Source: Halichoerus grypus (taxonomy: Eukaryota; Chordata; Mammalia; Carnivora; Phocidae). Taken from it: a stretch of 64,000 bases of DNA. A model generated the notes under the pieces. That model saw only the letters and a program-made list of their open reading frames with translations, searched no databases and was not told the origin of the DNA. Both the position numbers and the translations under genes were made by a program. This document shows positions 22,252 to 33,217 of the stretch, in pieces. The stretch spans positions 14,030,775 to 14,094,774 of the forward strand of contig NC_135717.1 of assembly GCF_964656455.1 (NCBI RefSeq). Reading direction: 5' to 3'. The stretch's first letter is position 1. Every line of letters starts with the position of its first letter.

Positions 22252-23186
22252 GATACAAAGTGATAATATTCTGAACACTGTGTTTATGGCCCAAGAATAG
22301 ATTAACCTTTGAAATATAAACTGACTCTAGAAAATAAATGGCCAGAAAATACAAACAGAAAATTAAAGAAGCTATGCCCAGAATTTTTAAGGAGTAGGAA
22401 AAAACAAAACACCACATCCAAGCTAATAATGAAATAATAGAAATAACAAGCCACCTTTAAAAACCTCTAGCAACTAGAATTAGCAGTTTCTTTGTTTTGA
22501 GAGTACCTAAGGAATATATTCTTAAATGCACAGAAACAAATCTTTAAATAAAACAGAATTTTTTTCTGGAAATATGCTACCAACTGTATGTTTTCTTCAC
22601 TGAGCCCACTTCCTCCTGCTCTGCCAGTGGGGAGGGGGATGGTGGTGGTGTATCTTCTTTTTCTTTTAGAAGGATTGTGGCCCCACCCATAGAGCGAGGG
22701 AGTGTTCAATGGGACCAGGAGAAAGCCATTACTATGCCAGGGTCATGGTTAGTAGGAAGGGCAGTGGCTTTCAGAGCTCACTCCTCAGAGGTTCCCATTT
22801 TGGAAAATGGGAACTCAGTTCTGTAATGACCAGTTCTGCCATTATCCTGCCACTTTTGGCTTTGGTCATACTGCGTCACACATGAGACTGGTAGAGTGAC
22901 AGTTTCTGAGGCCACCCTGAACTTCTCTCTCTCCCTTTCATCCAGTTCCATCGATGCTTTTTGTCCTAAAAGTCATAAACATCTTCCTTTTGCTCTTCTA
23001 CACCTTGTCCCCAAAATCCTTCTATCAGTTAGGCACAACAGTCTTGGCTAGTCTTGTGCAGCCAGGCAATTGTTTGCTTATTCAATCATTTATTTAGTGT
23101 GTTTTTATCTAAAAGTGTCCCTCTGTGCTGTTTTGCCAAGTTTCCAATAGCAGCCATGACCCCAATCCAGTTAGCATGCCTATCTT
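22252..23186. other. Unrecognised sequence containing a perfect hairpin
   Basis: I see no gene or repeat family here. A perfect inverted repeat lies at 22791-22814 (see findings). The first 200 bases are AT-rich and could be decayed L1. Confidence 0.45.
22791..22814. repeat. Perfect 11-bp inverted repeat, 2-nt loop
   Basis: 'gttcccatttt' and 'aaaatgggaac' are exact reverse complements separated by 'gg'. The flanking bases do not extend the pairing. No function is implied by the sequence alone. Confidence 0.9.
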
Positions 23187-23245
23187 TCTTCCTTCCTTCC
23201 TTCATTTCCTTCCTTCCTTCCTTCCTTTCCTTCTATCCCTCCCTT
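23187..23245. repeat. (TTCC)n pyrimidine microsatellite
   Basis: Interrupted tetranucleotide repeat of ttcc/cttc units with 'attt' and 'tatc' interruptions. Confidence 0.9.
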
Positions 23246-23294
23246 TTTCTCCTTTCCCGTTTTTCTTTGTTTTATTTGTATTTGAGTCCATCTT

Positions 23295-24580
23295 TTTAAA
23301 AAATAGCTTTACTGAGGATAATCAACATATACTAAATAATACATATTTTAAATGCACAATTTCGTAAGTGTTAACATATGTATATACTCATGCAACCATG
23401 ACTACATTCAATATAGTGAACATATCAGTCACCTCCCCAAAGTCTCTTTGTGTCCCTGATAATCTCTCCATACTTCCCCTCCCTGCCTTTTCTCCATCCC
23501 CAGGCAGTCCCTGACCTGCTTTCTATCACTATAAATTAGTTAGCATTTTCTAAAATTGTATACAAATGGAATCATATACTATGTTTAGCTTCTTATGTCT
23601 GGCTTCTTTCACTGAGCATAATTATTTTGAGATTCATCCCTGTTGTTACATTATCAATGGTTCTTTTTGTCTATTGCTGTGTAGGACTCTATTGAATGGC
23701 TATGCCTCAATTTGCTTATCTATTCACCTGTCCGTGGACATTTGGGTGGTTTCCAGTCTTTGGCTATCACAAATACAGCTGCAACGAACATTCACATACA
23801 TACATATATGCTTTCATTTCTCTTGGGAAAACACCTGGGAGCAGAATGGATGGGTGCTATGATACGTGTATATTTCATATTCTAAGAAACTGTCAAACTA
23901 TTTTCCAAAGTGGTCATACCATCTTATAACCCCCACCTGCAGTTCTGAGTTCAACCCCTCTACATCCTCACCCACACTTGTCATTATCATTTTATTGCTG
24001 CTATTCTAATAGGTGTGTGGTGGTATCTCATTGTGGTGTTAATCTGCATTTATACTGTTCATATATCCTTGATGGTGAAATGTCTGTTCCAATCTTTTGC
24101 CATTTTCAAAAAAGTTGTTTTCTTACTATTGAGTTTTGAGAGTTCTTTACATATTTTGTATATAAGTCCTTGTAGAATGTATCATAGGCAAGTATTTTTT
24201 TCCCAAGTCTGTAGCTGACATTTTCATTATCTTAACAGTGTCTTTGGCAGAGCAAAAATTACTAATTTTAATGAAATCTGACTTATCAGGTTTCTGTTTT
24301 TCTTTTTCGGATCAGGCTTTTGATGTCCTAAGAAATCGTTGCCTAACCCAAAATCACAGCGATTTTCTCCTATAATTTCTTCTAGGAGTTTTATAGTTTT
24401 TGGTTTCACATTTAGGGGTGATCCATTTTGAGTTGAGTTTTTATACAGCATAAGGTACATATCCAAATTTTGTTCATGTGTGTGCATATCTAATTATTCC
24501 AGTACCGTTTATTAAAAAGACTAAACTTGCTCCATAGCATTGTCTTTTCACCTTTGTCAAGATCACCTATTTTGCCCTAG
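23295..24580 (-). mobile_element. Old LINE-1 fragment, ORF2 3' part and 3' region
   Basis: The plus strand gives the reverse complement of L1M sequence: 'ttactgaggataatcaaca', 'tgtacaaatggaatcatat'-like text, 'ctgagcataattattttgag', 'ccaaagtggtcataccatct', 'ctacatcctcacccacactt' and 'ttccagtaccgtttattaa'. It is stop-riddled and distinct from the plus-strand L1 that ends near 21985. Confidence 0.82.
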
Positions 24581-24584
24581 TCCC

Positions 24585-25565
24585 ATCAGGCACAACATCA
24601 CCACCTACTTCCCCCATGCTGGTAATGACCACGGCAAAGGCAGAGAGAGGGCTGACGGCCAGCCACATGAAGGACACTTCCCAGTTTAGCAGGAACTGCT
24701 TTCAGAAGTCCCATGAAAAACTTCCTTGACATTATTAGGTTGGGTTGCCCAGATCAATAAACCACAGGCCAGGCAAGGACCAGCATCTGGTCCCTCTCTT
24801 CCTGCATTTGCAGGGGGCTGTTCAGCACTGGCAGGGAAGGAGACAAGGAGAGGCCAGCTCAGCTGATCACACTGTCATTCTGAATCCTTTCCTCTTAGAT
24901 TGGATGATCTCTTTTTCAAACACACGTGGGTGAGGTATCTCTTTCCATTTTCAGCAACCTCAGTGGGAGTGAGCCCCACAATGGCAGGAGGGGCAGAGTG
25001 CTTCTCCCAGGACCTAACCATTACCATTACTGGGGAGCGCTGTATACCAGTGAGTTCATTAGACTTTTTTGAGACCTGGAAAAAATATTCCGTAAATACT
25101 GATGCATGGTCAATCTCTGGCCTTGGGTTCTAAAGCTGTTGTATGCATCCTTGCTCTCTCTTCATATACTAGGCATATACTAGTCTTTCTCTGAGTGAGA
25201 ATCTGAAGTCAAGAGAGCAAATTGGACTACTTTACCATTTGAATCTCGGAATAATTTCATTCTTATAACGTGTTGTGTATATTTGAATATTTGTGTGAGG
25301 TAGTCCATTTTACACTCCACGCTTTGGGTTATTATACATTGTCAGAAGGAGAAAATGAGATCTTGTAATATAGCTGAAAAATGCCATCGAAAGGTAGGTG
25401 GGTGAAGCTCCTGGCTGATCCAATAATGTCTTAGCCGGGGGGCGGGTGGGAAGCGAATGGCCATCTCCATGGGCTGGGTTGAAGCTCTGCCCACCAAACC
25501 TCACATTGTCAAAACTGGGACCCCAAACCTAGAAGGCCACTGATTAGTGAGCTGTAGGCAATAGC
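24585..25565. other. Unrecognised non-coding sequence
   Basis: No family or exon is recognised. Frames are short, with no splice-site and codon pattern that would make a convincing exon. Confidence 0.45.
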
Positions 25566-25940
25566 CAAGGACAGCAGTTACCTCTGGGGAGAAAATGAGG
25601 GGTGAGAAACAGACATGGGCTTTACCTGGATCTATATTTTATTTCTTAAAAAACAAAGAGTGCTCTAAAGCAAATATAGCAAAATGTTAACATCTGTTAA
25701 TCTGGATTGCCTGTTAATTATTTTCTGTGCTTATCTGAGTGTTTAAAATGATTCATAATTAGAGATTAATTTTTAAGAAAAACAAGGCTAAAAAGAAAGA
25801 CAAAATATTATTAGTGGCTGTCTTTGAATAGCAGGCTCTTTTCCCCTCCTTTCTACTTTTGTGTATTTTCTGAAATTTTTATATGGCATCTTTGTTACTT
25901 TTATAAATAGGAAAAGATAATCCCATCTTAAAGTCAAAGA
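25566..25940 (+). mobile_element. Two old LINE-1 3'-end fragments
   Basis: 25575-25690 ('cagttacctctggggagaaa', 'gcaaatatagcaaaatgtta') and 25795-25935 ('gtggctgtctttgaatagca', 'tgtgtattttctgaaattt', 'tgttacttttataaatag') each resemble L1ME-type 3' ends, joined by AT-rich sequence. Confidence 0.55.
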
Positions 25941-26302
25941 ACTATCCAAGTGAGATAAATAGGGATGGACTGAGAAAGAAAAATGGACCAGGGATGATGC
26001 TGATAAAAAGGCAAATGAAAACAAGCATAAAATGTGGTTAAATCTCATGAATTGGTACTTTACTTATTCTAATTAATTAGTGGACAATTTGGTTGAACCT
26101 TGCACAATTGGTCAAGAAAGACTTGCTTATTACTACCAGGTAGCACTCTATTCTTAATTCTTATATCCTGGAGCCCAACCCCGGGTATTGGGTCGTTGGG
26201 GGACATGTTGCCTACATGGCTCTTGTTTTGCCTTCCAGGGAATCTCCATTCCAGGCCTTCAGGGCCCTGGCTGGCTGAAAACCCACCCCGTGGAAGCAAT
26301 GA

Positions 26303-26416
26303 TTCTGCATGGAGCACTGGGTGTTATGCACAAACAATGAATCATGGAACACTACATCAAAAACTAATGATGTAATGTATGGTGATTAACATAACAATAA
26401 CAAATTTTAAAAAAAG
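26303..26416 (+). mobile_element. Carnivore LINE-1 3' end, heavily 5'-truncated
   Basis: Matches the terminal part of the carnivore L1 3' UTR seen again at 36743-36835: 'ttctgcatggagcactgggt', 'caaacaatgaatcatggaac' and 'gatgtaatgtatggtgatta', then an A-rich tail. Only about 100 bases were inserted. A short flanking match 'aagcaa' is weak. Confidence 0.85.
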
Positions 26417-26429
26417 GTAAGCAAAATTG

Positions 26430-26640
26430 TAGGAAGATTTTCAATCTACTTAAGAGAACAAACTCTTTTAATAGCTGTTAGCTCATTAAGTGTTGAAATG
26501 TAAATATTGTAGCTAATTAAATACAGCTTTATTTATTCGTTTTAGCAGATCCAGCTGAACATCAATTACAGAATAAATTTTTAATGAATAAAAGAGCTTT
26601 TTTAAAAAACACATCTGCTAACACAGACTGACCTCTTTTT
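26430..26640. other. Non-repetitive AT-rich block with homeodomain-type motifs
   Basis: The block contains several TAAT/ATTA cores ('gctcattaag', 'gtagctaattaaatac', 'caattacag', 'tttttaatgaataaaag') and resembles no repeat that I know. The composition is like many conserved non-coding elements, but conservation cannot be seen from one genome. It ends before a poly-T run at 26637-26650. Confidence 0.3.
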
Positions 26641-26650
26641 TTTTTTTTTT

Positions 26651-27149
26651 CAATTAATGTGAATTATCATAAAGCCTCATTTCCCTGGTCTCTGTAGCCT
26701 GCAGGACTTTCTCAAACAAATATTGGGCACATTGAGCTCTCTACTTCTCCAGGCCTGCACGCACACAGCTAAATGTGGCTGGAGAAAAACACCTGCCAGG
26801 TGGCTCTGGTCTCGGTGGAAATTCACCAGCCCCTTCCTCAAGAGGATGCTGCAGCCCGGCCACCACACCACATTTCCCTGTCCATGCTCTCCTGGCCCCC
26901 TAGACGAGGGGTCCGCACCTTCTCCTCTGCCCTCACTCTCCTCCCCCCACACCTACACCTCCATTCTTCCTCTCAACAGATGACCTGAGCTTTCTACCTT
27001 ACTGAAAAGCATTAAATCAGGTATAAGAGAACATTTGCAAGATCCCGAACCACCCCCTCCCATTGCTCTGCACCTGAGCCAGTGCACCTGTCCTTCTGTT
27101 CTGTGCCCCCGTGAGGCCCCCCCTTCTTGTGCACCGTAGCTCAGCCCCA
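26651..27149. other. Unrecognised GC-richer sequence
   Basis: C-rich, with short overlapping frames on both strands and no recognisable domain or family. Confidence 0.4.
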
Positions 27150-27502
27150 TTCATTTCTCTAGATGTCTTCTCTCTATCCTGCATCATCAATTTTCCTCTC
27201 TACTGGATCTTCCCCATCAGCATACAAATGAGCTGTTACTTTTCTTACATTATAAGAACAAGAGCTAAAACTAAAACCTGTCTTGACCCCATTTCCCTTC
27301 CAGCCACCACTCTATTTCTTGTCATGGCAAAACTCCTCCAAAGAGCTGACGATGCTGACTGTCTCCCAAACCTCCTCCCCCTGTTCTCTCATGAACCCAT
27401 TCCACCACGCCACCCCTATCCTCTTGTCAAGGTCACCATTGACCTTGTGGTTATTCCAATGTGGTTAAATCCAATGGTTCATTTCTCACTTGACCGATTA
27501 GT

Positions 27503-27640
27503 AGGGTGACAGCCTATTATAATTTATTGTAATGTGGATGTTGACAATGAAAAGAAGACACCATTAATACTTGTGATAGGATAACAGGTGGGACTCCAGA
27601 ACTGTATCCAGCAAATCAGGAAGCAGGTGCGATTATCTGA
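27503..27640. mobile_element. Unidentified ~140-bp insertion in L2
   Basis: L2 text stops at 'cacttgaccgatta' and resumes with 'gacctgtcaacatttttgac', repeating a 'ttgacc/tgacct' junction. The inserted part starts 'tagggtgacagcctatta', like several old DNA-transposon MITEs, but I cannot name it. Confidence 0.5.
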
Positions 27641-28229
27641 CCTGTCAACATTTTTGACACCTTGAAATCCCTTCTTTTGTCTTCTGGGACACCACACCCT
27701 GGGATTCCCTCCTTCTTTGCCTCCTGTGTTGATTCCTCCTCATCACGGAGACCTTATAATGTTCAAGTGCACAGATGGTTGCTAGGAACTCTTCTCAACC
27801 TACCCTTAACATGCCACGTGGTCTCTTCCAGTCTCATGGCCAAGATACAGGTGATTATCAGAGATATATCTCTGGCCTGGACCTTTCCTCTAAACTCCAG
27901 ACCATGTGTCCCATTGTCTCTTCCACTTCTCCACTTTCATAGCCAAAAGACATTCCAATCTTAACATGCCCTACCTTCAACTTCTGATTGTTGCCACAAA
28001 ATTTGCTTATTTCACAGTCTTGTACATCTCAGTGAACACAAGTCAGTCATACCAACTGCTCAAGCCCAAATCCTTAACTCGGGTTGGCTCATCCTTGACT
28101 CTTCTCCCTTACACCTGATACCCAGAAAATCTTATCTCTACTTTCACAGAATATCCACAATCTGACCATTTCTTCCCACCCCATTGCTACCATGTTGGTC
28201 CAAGTCACCACGAATTCTTATTGAGACTA

Positions 28230-28567
28230 CAGTTGACCTGTGGACAACATAGGCTGGAACTTCATGGGGCCACTTCCATGAGAAATTTTTTCAATAAACA
28301 CAGTACAGTACTGTAAATGTGTTTTCTCTTATGATTTTCTTAATAATATTTTCTTCCCTCTACCTTACTTTGTTGTTAAGAATACAGTATATAATACATA
28401 TGACATACAAAATAGATGTTAATGACTTGTTATACTATTGGTAAGGCTTCCAGTCAAAAATAGGCTATTGGTAGTTAAACTTTTGGAGGAATCAAGAATT
28501 ATACACGGATTTTGACTGCATGGGGTGGCCACACCCTCAACCCCTGCACTGTTCAAGGGTCAGCTCT
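28230..28567. mobile_element. Tigger-like (TcMar) DNA transposon remnant in L2
   Basis: Starts 'cagttgacctgtggacaaca' after a TA. It contains 'cagtacagtactgtaaatgt', 'gaatacagtatataataca' and 'aaggcttccagtcaaaaat', and ends 'ctgttcaagggtcagctct', an imperfect inverted repeat of the start. L2 sequence is continuous across it. Confidence 0.8.
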
Positions 28568-29000
28568 CGTGTTAAAGTCTCCTAACTGGTCCCTGTTTCA
28601 GCCCTTGTACTCTGTCTATGCACCATACAACAGTGGAGTGGCTCTCCAAACAAGAAGGGACATGCTCACTATGGCAGGTAAGGTGGTACTCCCCACCTTA
28701 TGTCTTTAACTTCATCCCCTCCATCTGCCCCACACCACATGGATCTCCCTACTATTCTTGGGCTGCCCCAGACTTGGCTCCTCCTCAAGGCATTTGTGTC
28801 TTCTGTTCCCTCTCCTGGAATGCTTTTCCCTCTGATGTCTCATGGTTTGTTCTCCTCTCTTTTATGCCATTCTTCAAATGTCACCTTCTAAGAGATATTC
28901 TCAGATCTATTTAAACAACAACTCCCTTGTTCCTAGCATGATCTGTCATCCTGTCCTGCTTTATTTTCCACCATACTATATTTTGTCTTCTACCATATTC

Positions 29001-29203
29001 TAGATCAGCACTGTCCAGTAGAACTTACTGTGATAATGGAAATATTGACTCTATACTGTCCCAATATGGTAACCACTAGCTACATGAGGCTGTTGAATAC
29101 TCAAATTTGCTGGTGCAACTGAAGAACTGATCTTTTAATAGTATTTAATTTTAATTAATTTAAATTTAAGTTTAGATAGCTACATGGAACTTATGGTTAC
29201 TGT
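29001..29203. mobile_element. hAT-like MITE in L2
   Basis: Starts 'tagatcagcactgtccagta', then 'cccaatatggtaaccactag', 'ctacatgaggctgttgaata' and a palindromic AT centre 'tttaattttaattaattta'. It closes with a diverged copy of the 'ctacatg...ggttact' segment. This is the layout of a known mammalian non-autonomous hAT element whose name I cannot fix. Confidence 0.7.
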
Positions 29204-29399
29204 CTTATACTTTACCATATTACTTCTTCTCCCACCTCATTTTTCCAAAGGTTTGTTGGCTGTAAATATGATCTTCATGACAATACAATCCATAATATAC
29301 TTATCCCCTCCACTAGAATATATGCTCCATGAAGGCAGATTTCTTCTGTGCTCGGCACATAATAGATGTTCAGTAAATATTTGCTGAATGAAGGACCTT

Positions 29400-29860
29400 T
29401 ACCTCAAGTTTATCATTTTCAGTGCCAAACTTTGCTTTTATTTTAAACATTTTTAGAAATTCTTCAAAGATCTATATATGTCATTTTCCTAATTTAGTAC
29501 CAGAATACATTGTTTCCTTGCAATTTCGATGTCACTATTCTGTACATAAATTATATCCTCAAAGACCATTAACGTCATCCCTTCATTATCTACACCAGAT
29601 TGCTAGGTTTTTATAGACTGTCTACTAATTGACTATTTATCATTAAGTTCTTCTTACTGCTGTCTCTAATATGTGCCTTATTTTCTTTTCAACAGAGGTA
29701 ACTGGATAAGGCTTAATGGCACTTCTATTTTCCCAGAGTTAAATTCATAGGATTTGTGATGACTTTTATTGTGGATACATTCACAGTCTGTTTGAAGAGG
29801 TTGGTTGCCTGTCAATGCAATCTGCATGAAAATAAGATGATAATGAGGGGCCATTACTGC
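29400..29860. other. Unrecognised AT-rich sequence
   Basis: No gene or repeat family is recognised after the L2 3' end. Confidence 0.4.
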
Positions 29861-29865
29861 TAGTC

Positions 29866-29955
29866 CCCTCTTATAGATTGGAAATGAAAATCCAAGATTT
29901 GAAACCTAAGGTCATTAAGCTGGAATTAAACTTTTGGAGTCCAAAGTTCTCTCAC
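29866..29955 (-). mobile_element. Possible MIR fragment
   Basis: 'cctcttatagattggaaatg' and 'cctaaggtcattaagctgga' weakly follow the reverse complement of the MIR core. Highly diverged. Confidence 0.4.
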
Positions 29956-29964
29956 CTAATCCAG

Positions 29965-30105
29965 GGCTTCTCAAAGATGTGGTTCAAAACCATTTACTAA
30001 AAATCACCTGCTCTGGGCTCCCCACTAAATTTACTGGCTCAGAATCTTGGAGGTTGGGGTTTGAGATTCCCTGTGCTAAGTCTATGGACTTTAAGCACTG
30101 ATACA
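29965..30105. mobile_element. Degenerate MER5-like (hAT-Charlie) fragment
   Basis: 'cagggcttctcaaagatgtg' and 'aaatcacctgctctgggctc', with 'ggctcagaatcttggaggtt', follow the MER5A order (terminal 'cagtggttctcaaa', then a 'cacctggg' block). Low identity. Confidence 0.5.
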
Positions 30106-30109
30106 TTTG

Positions 30110-31820
30110 TTCAACTGATCTGACTGCATTGTACTCTAAGTAGAGATGTGATCAATAAAAAATGTGTTTCAGTAACAGATTATAGGTCAAGAAACACTTC
30201 CAGATTCTTTCACTGCCTCCTGGAGAGCAGAGATATCCATTTGTCAAGTATGAAGACCTAAGAGGATATCGTTGCCATTAAGATTAATAACAGGAACCTG
30301 AAAGGTGATTATTCCTTGAGGTAAACGAGGTCACCCGCAGCAAAGGCAAATGTGTGTGCAGGGCGGCTGCTAAGCTCACGTGCTCTGGCTTGCGGTCCAG
30401 AGCGTGCAGACCGGGTCGGGAGCCTCAACTGATACGTGGACTGGGACAGCCTTGCACTTTGGTGGTGTTTGTATACAGCTGCCAGTCATTGTAGCAACCA
30501 GGTCTGGAGGAACAAAGAACCACTCTACTCCCCTGGGCCATTTCTAGCAAGAAGAGATCAGGGCAAAGCTTTTGGTTTTTAATGGGATTTCTGAGACTTG
30601 GAATGGTAAAAGGTGGGTCTAAAGGAGACCAGGGTTCAGTGGGAAGTGCAAGTAGATAAAGGCTCAGAGCGGGACGCGGGAGCCAAATCAAGAAAGGTGG
30701 AGCACACAGTCAGGAGAGTTATGTGTATTTGGGGGTGGGGTGAGGGGATTGGTAACATGAGGTCCCCAGTGGCTGGCAGCACCAGCTGTGTTAACAGATG
30801 TGCAAATGCAAGGAGTGATGCATGAGTCTGGAGTTCCACCGGGACTGGGACAAACCACCCCAAAGTGTGGGCCACATCAGACTCTGCCAATGGGTCTCCG
30901 GGATCGGTTTACAGGGAAGACTGGATTTCCAGGCAGGAACTGCAGTCAATGAAGGCTCTGGGTGCAGAGCAGTAAGTCATTCTACAGACTGGGAAATGCA
31001 GTGGACAGCCAACTGAGGGAGTAAAACTGAGCTGTGGTCTAATGAAGCCAGTTAGTTAGGGTCTGGGTCGCAGGGGACAGCCCCCAGTTACAAGCCAATG
31101 GTGGGAGGTAGTAGCCAGAAGCCAAACACTGGGACCCTGACACCAGGAAGAGAGGTAGGAAACATGTCCCGAATCCTCTGCTCCAGCCACTGAGTAAGTA
31201 GGGGCCATCAGGGACATACGGAGAATGGGTTAGTAAGGAGCCACCAGTCTCACCTGGGAAGGTGAGAAAGGGTTGGGGGAAGTGTTAGGGGAACCCAGGT
31301 AGGCTCTTACCCCACACACTGGCCAAGCTCGAATTCCAGGAACCCCAGGAATGTCTGTCCGTGGGAGAGTGCATGAGGAAACTGTGACTTCTGTTATTTC
31401 CTGCTTAGTCCACTGTGACGAGGAAAAGGTAGTGCCCACAGACCATGGTCAGCAGGAAAGTTGTGTCTGCTCATCAGTCCAGGCTAAAGGCCAGCAGTCA
31501 AAAGGAAACCTCCAGCCCCACTTCCATGGGAATCTATTTATCAGATGAGAGACTTGGGGCGTTTGGCCAAGAACACAAGGGACTCCCTGTGCTTCATGGT
31601 AGGTGAATTTTCGGCAGTTAAAAAGGAAAGAGAAAAGTCTTCTTATAAAAAAGAAGACTCTCTTAAGATCTCTTAACAGAGAGTATAGAGCTTTTTGGAA
31701 TCCCTTACAATGCATATTACAACACTTTGAAGCAGCTACAACGCTCTGTTTGGCAAGGGGGAAGGATGTGATTTAGCCAAGTGAAGAAAGTAACCAAAAT
31801 GGATCCACATAAAATGCTTA
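30110..31820. other. Unrecognised, moderately GC-rich sequence
   Basis: About 1.7 kb with no recognised repeat or gene. A small MIR-like motif ('cagatgagagacttggggcg', 31541) may belong with the fragment at 32082. Frames are all below 90 codons. Confidence 0.45.
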
Positions 31821-31835
31821 GAAAAACACGGTAAG

Positions 31836-32036
31836 GGGCGCCTGGGTGGCTCAGTTGGTTAAGCGACTGCCTTCGGCTCAGGTCATGATCCTGGAGTCCC
31901 GGGATCAAGTCCCACATCGGGCTCCCTGCTCAGCAGGGAGTCTGCTTCTCCCTCTGACCATCCCCCCTCTCATGTGCTCTCTCTCTCTCTCTCTCTCAAA
32001 TAAATAAATAAAATCTTAAAAAAAAAAAAAAAAAAA
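31836..32036 (+). mobile_element. Young SINEC, full length
   Basis: Begins 'gggcgcctgggtggctcagt'. It has a (ct)n tract at 31978-31997 and a pure poly-A end of about 18 bases. A perfect 15-bp target-site duplication, 'gaaaaacacggtaag', flanks it at 31821-31835 and 32037-32051. The intact tail and perfect duplication indicate a recent insertion. Confidence 0.97.
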
Positions 32037-32081
32037 GAAAAACACGGTAAGAATGCAATACATGCTAGTCATTTTTATTAC

Positions 32082-32180
32082 CTGAAGTTCAGTTCGCAAG
32101 GGGCAGAACCACGATCTGAACTCAGACCCGTCTGACATGGAAACTCGGGCTCTGACCTCCTACACAATAACTGTCCTGAT
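32082..32180 (-). mobile_element. MIR fragment
   Basis: 'cgcaaggggcagaaccacga' and 'tctgaactcagacccgtctg', with 'actcgggctctgacctcct', follow the reverse complement of the MIR 5' half. Confidence 0.55.
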
Positions 32181-32349
32181 TATTAATTTTTACTTGTAAT
32201 TTTGTTTGGCTTCCTGGTCAAAGATGAAGTAGCTCCCAGAGGCAGGTGGCCTGCATTTGTGTTGTAGCTGATCAGTCTCACGTTGTCTCCCCCCCAGCTT
32301 CTTTGCTTCAGGTCACTTATCTAACTAAGCAATTAGAATCCTTGTTCTT

Positions 32350-32425
32350 CTGATGAATTGTTGAGCACTACGTCTGAAACTAATGATGTATGATGTGTTG
32401 GCTAATTGAATTTAAATAAAAAAAA
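32350..32425 (+). mobile_element. 76-bp LINE-1 3' end, extremely 5'-truncated
   Basis: 'gatgaattgttgagcactac', 'gtctgaaactaatgatgta' and 'aattgaatttaaataaaaa' form a carnivore L1 terminus. The flanking 15-bp repeats 'agaatccttgttctt' (32335-32349) and 'agaatccttcttctt' (32426-32440) differ at one base, so this is an independent insertion. Confidence 0.9.
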
Positions 32426-32990
32426 AGAATCCTTCTTCTTTTTCTTTTTTAAAATAAAACTAGTCAGACAGAAAAATTGATTGAAATAATAATTAGTGTT
32501 TCCTTCATGCAGCAGAAAGACGCTCCAAAAAATAACAATGCATTAAAGGAAACAAACAAGCATATGAATGTATCAATAGGTGCTGAAAAGACATCTGATA
32601 AAAATCAACAGCCATTCCTAACAAAAATCCTCATTAAAGAAAACTAGAAGGAACCCCCTTACATGTATTAAAGATCACCAAAGTCCAAGAGTAAATATTA
32701 TTCCAAATGTTGAAATAGTAAAGCCATTTCAAACCAAACAGGCAGGTGTGTTTGCTTTCACTATGATTTTTTCAGCATTGCTTTGTAAGTTCTAGGGAAT
32801 GCAGCAAAGTGGAGAAGTGTATATATGCAGGAAAAAAAATAGTTACGTTTGTGCTGGAAATGTCACTGTTGAAAATTACAAACTACTGGAATTAACAAGA
32901 GAATTTAGTAAAAGTGACTGCATGCAAGGTATTTACTAATCTTATGGTTCTCTCTCAATTCTAGAAATGAGAATCTAGAAATAGAAGAAA

Positions 32991-33217
32991 TGGAAGAACT
33001 GTTTAACCCAATATAGTGCTCACAAACTTTAATTAAATTATTTAGGAATAAATCTGACAAGAAAGAGAATTTTTATGAAAAGAAACCAATACAATCTAAT
33101 TTATGGAAGAACTGTTTAACCCAATATAGTGATCATAAACTATAATTATTTAGAAATAAATGTGACAAGAAAGTCAGAGAATTTTCATGAAAAGAAACCA
33201 ATACAATCTAATTTATG
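32991..33217 (+). repeat. Two-copy tandem duplication, 113-bp unit, within old L1
   Basis: Copy 1 (32991-33103) and copy 2 (33104-33217) both start 'tggaagaactgtttaaccca' and 'atatagtg', and both end 'gaaaagaaaccaatacaatc' and 'taatttat'. They differ by several substitutions and small indels, for example a 7-base difference after 'ataatta' and an added 'gtca' before 'gagaatttt'. Confidence 0.93.

Larger units (their letters stand above)
27150..29395 (+). mobile_element. Long L2 LINE with three nested insertions
   Basis: The L2 can be followed from mid ORF2 to its 3' terminus. Landmarks are 'catcatcaattttcctctct', 'cttgtcaaggtcaccattg', 'tctgggacaccacaccctgg', 'gctcatccttgactcttct', 'gtctcctaactggtccctg', 'ttctgttccctctcctgg', 'ttcttcaaatgtcacctt', 'cactagaatatatgctcca' and 'cagtaaatatttgctgaatg'. 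Insertions at about 27503-27640, 28230-28567 and 29001-29203 interrupt it. It encodes nothing intact. L2 is an RT-bearing, CR1-related LINE. Confidence 0.8.

Noticed and set aside
23187..23245. CRISPR-like or array-like repeat
   Set aside because: This is a simple TTCC microsatellite in a mammalian context.
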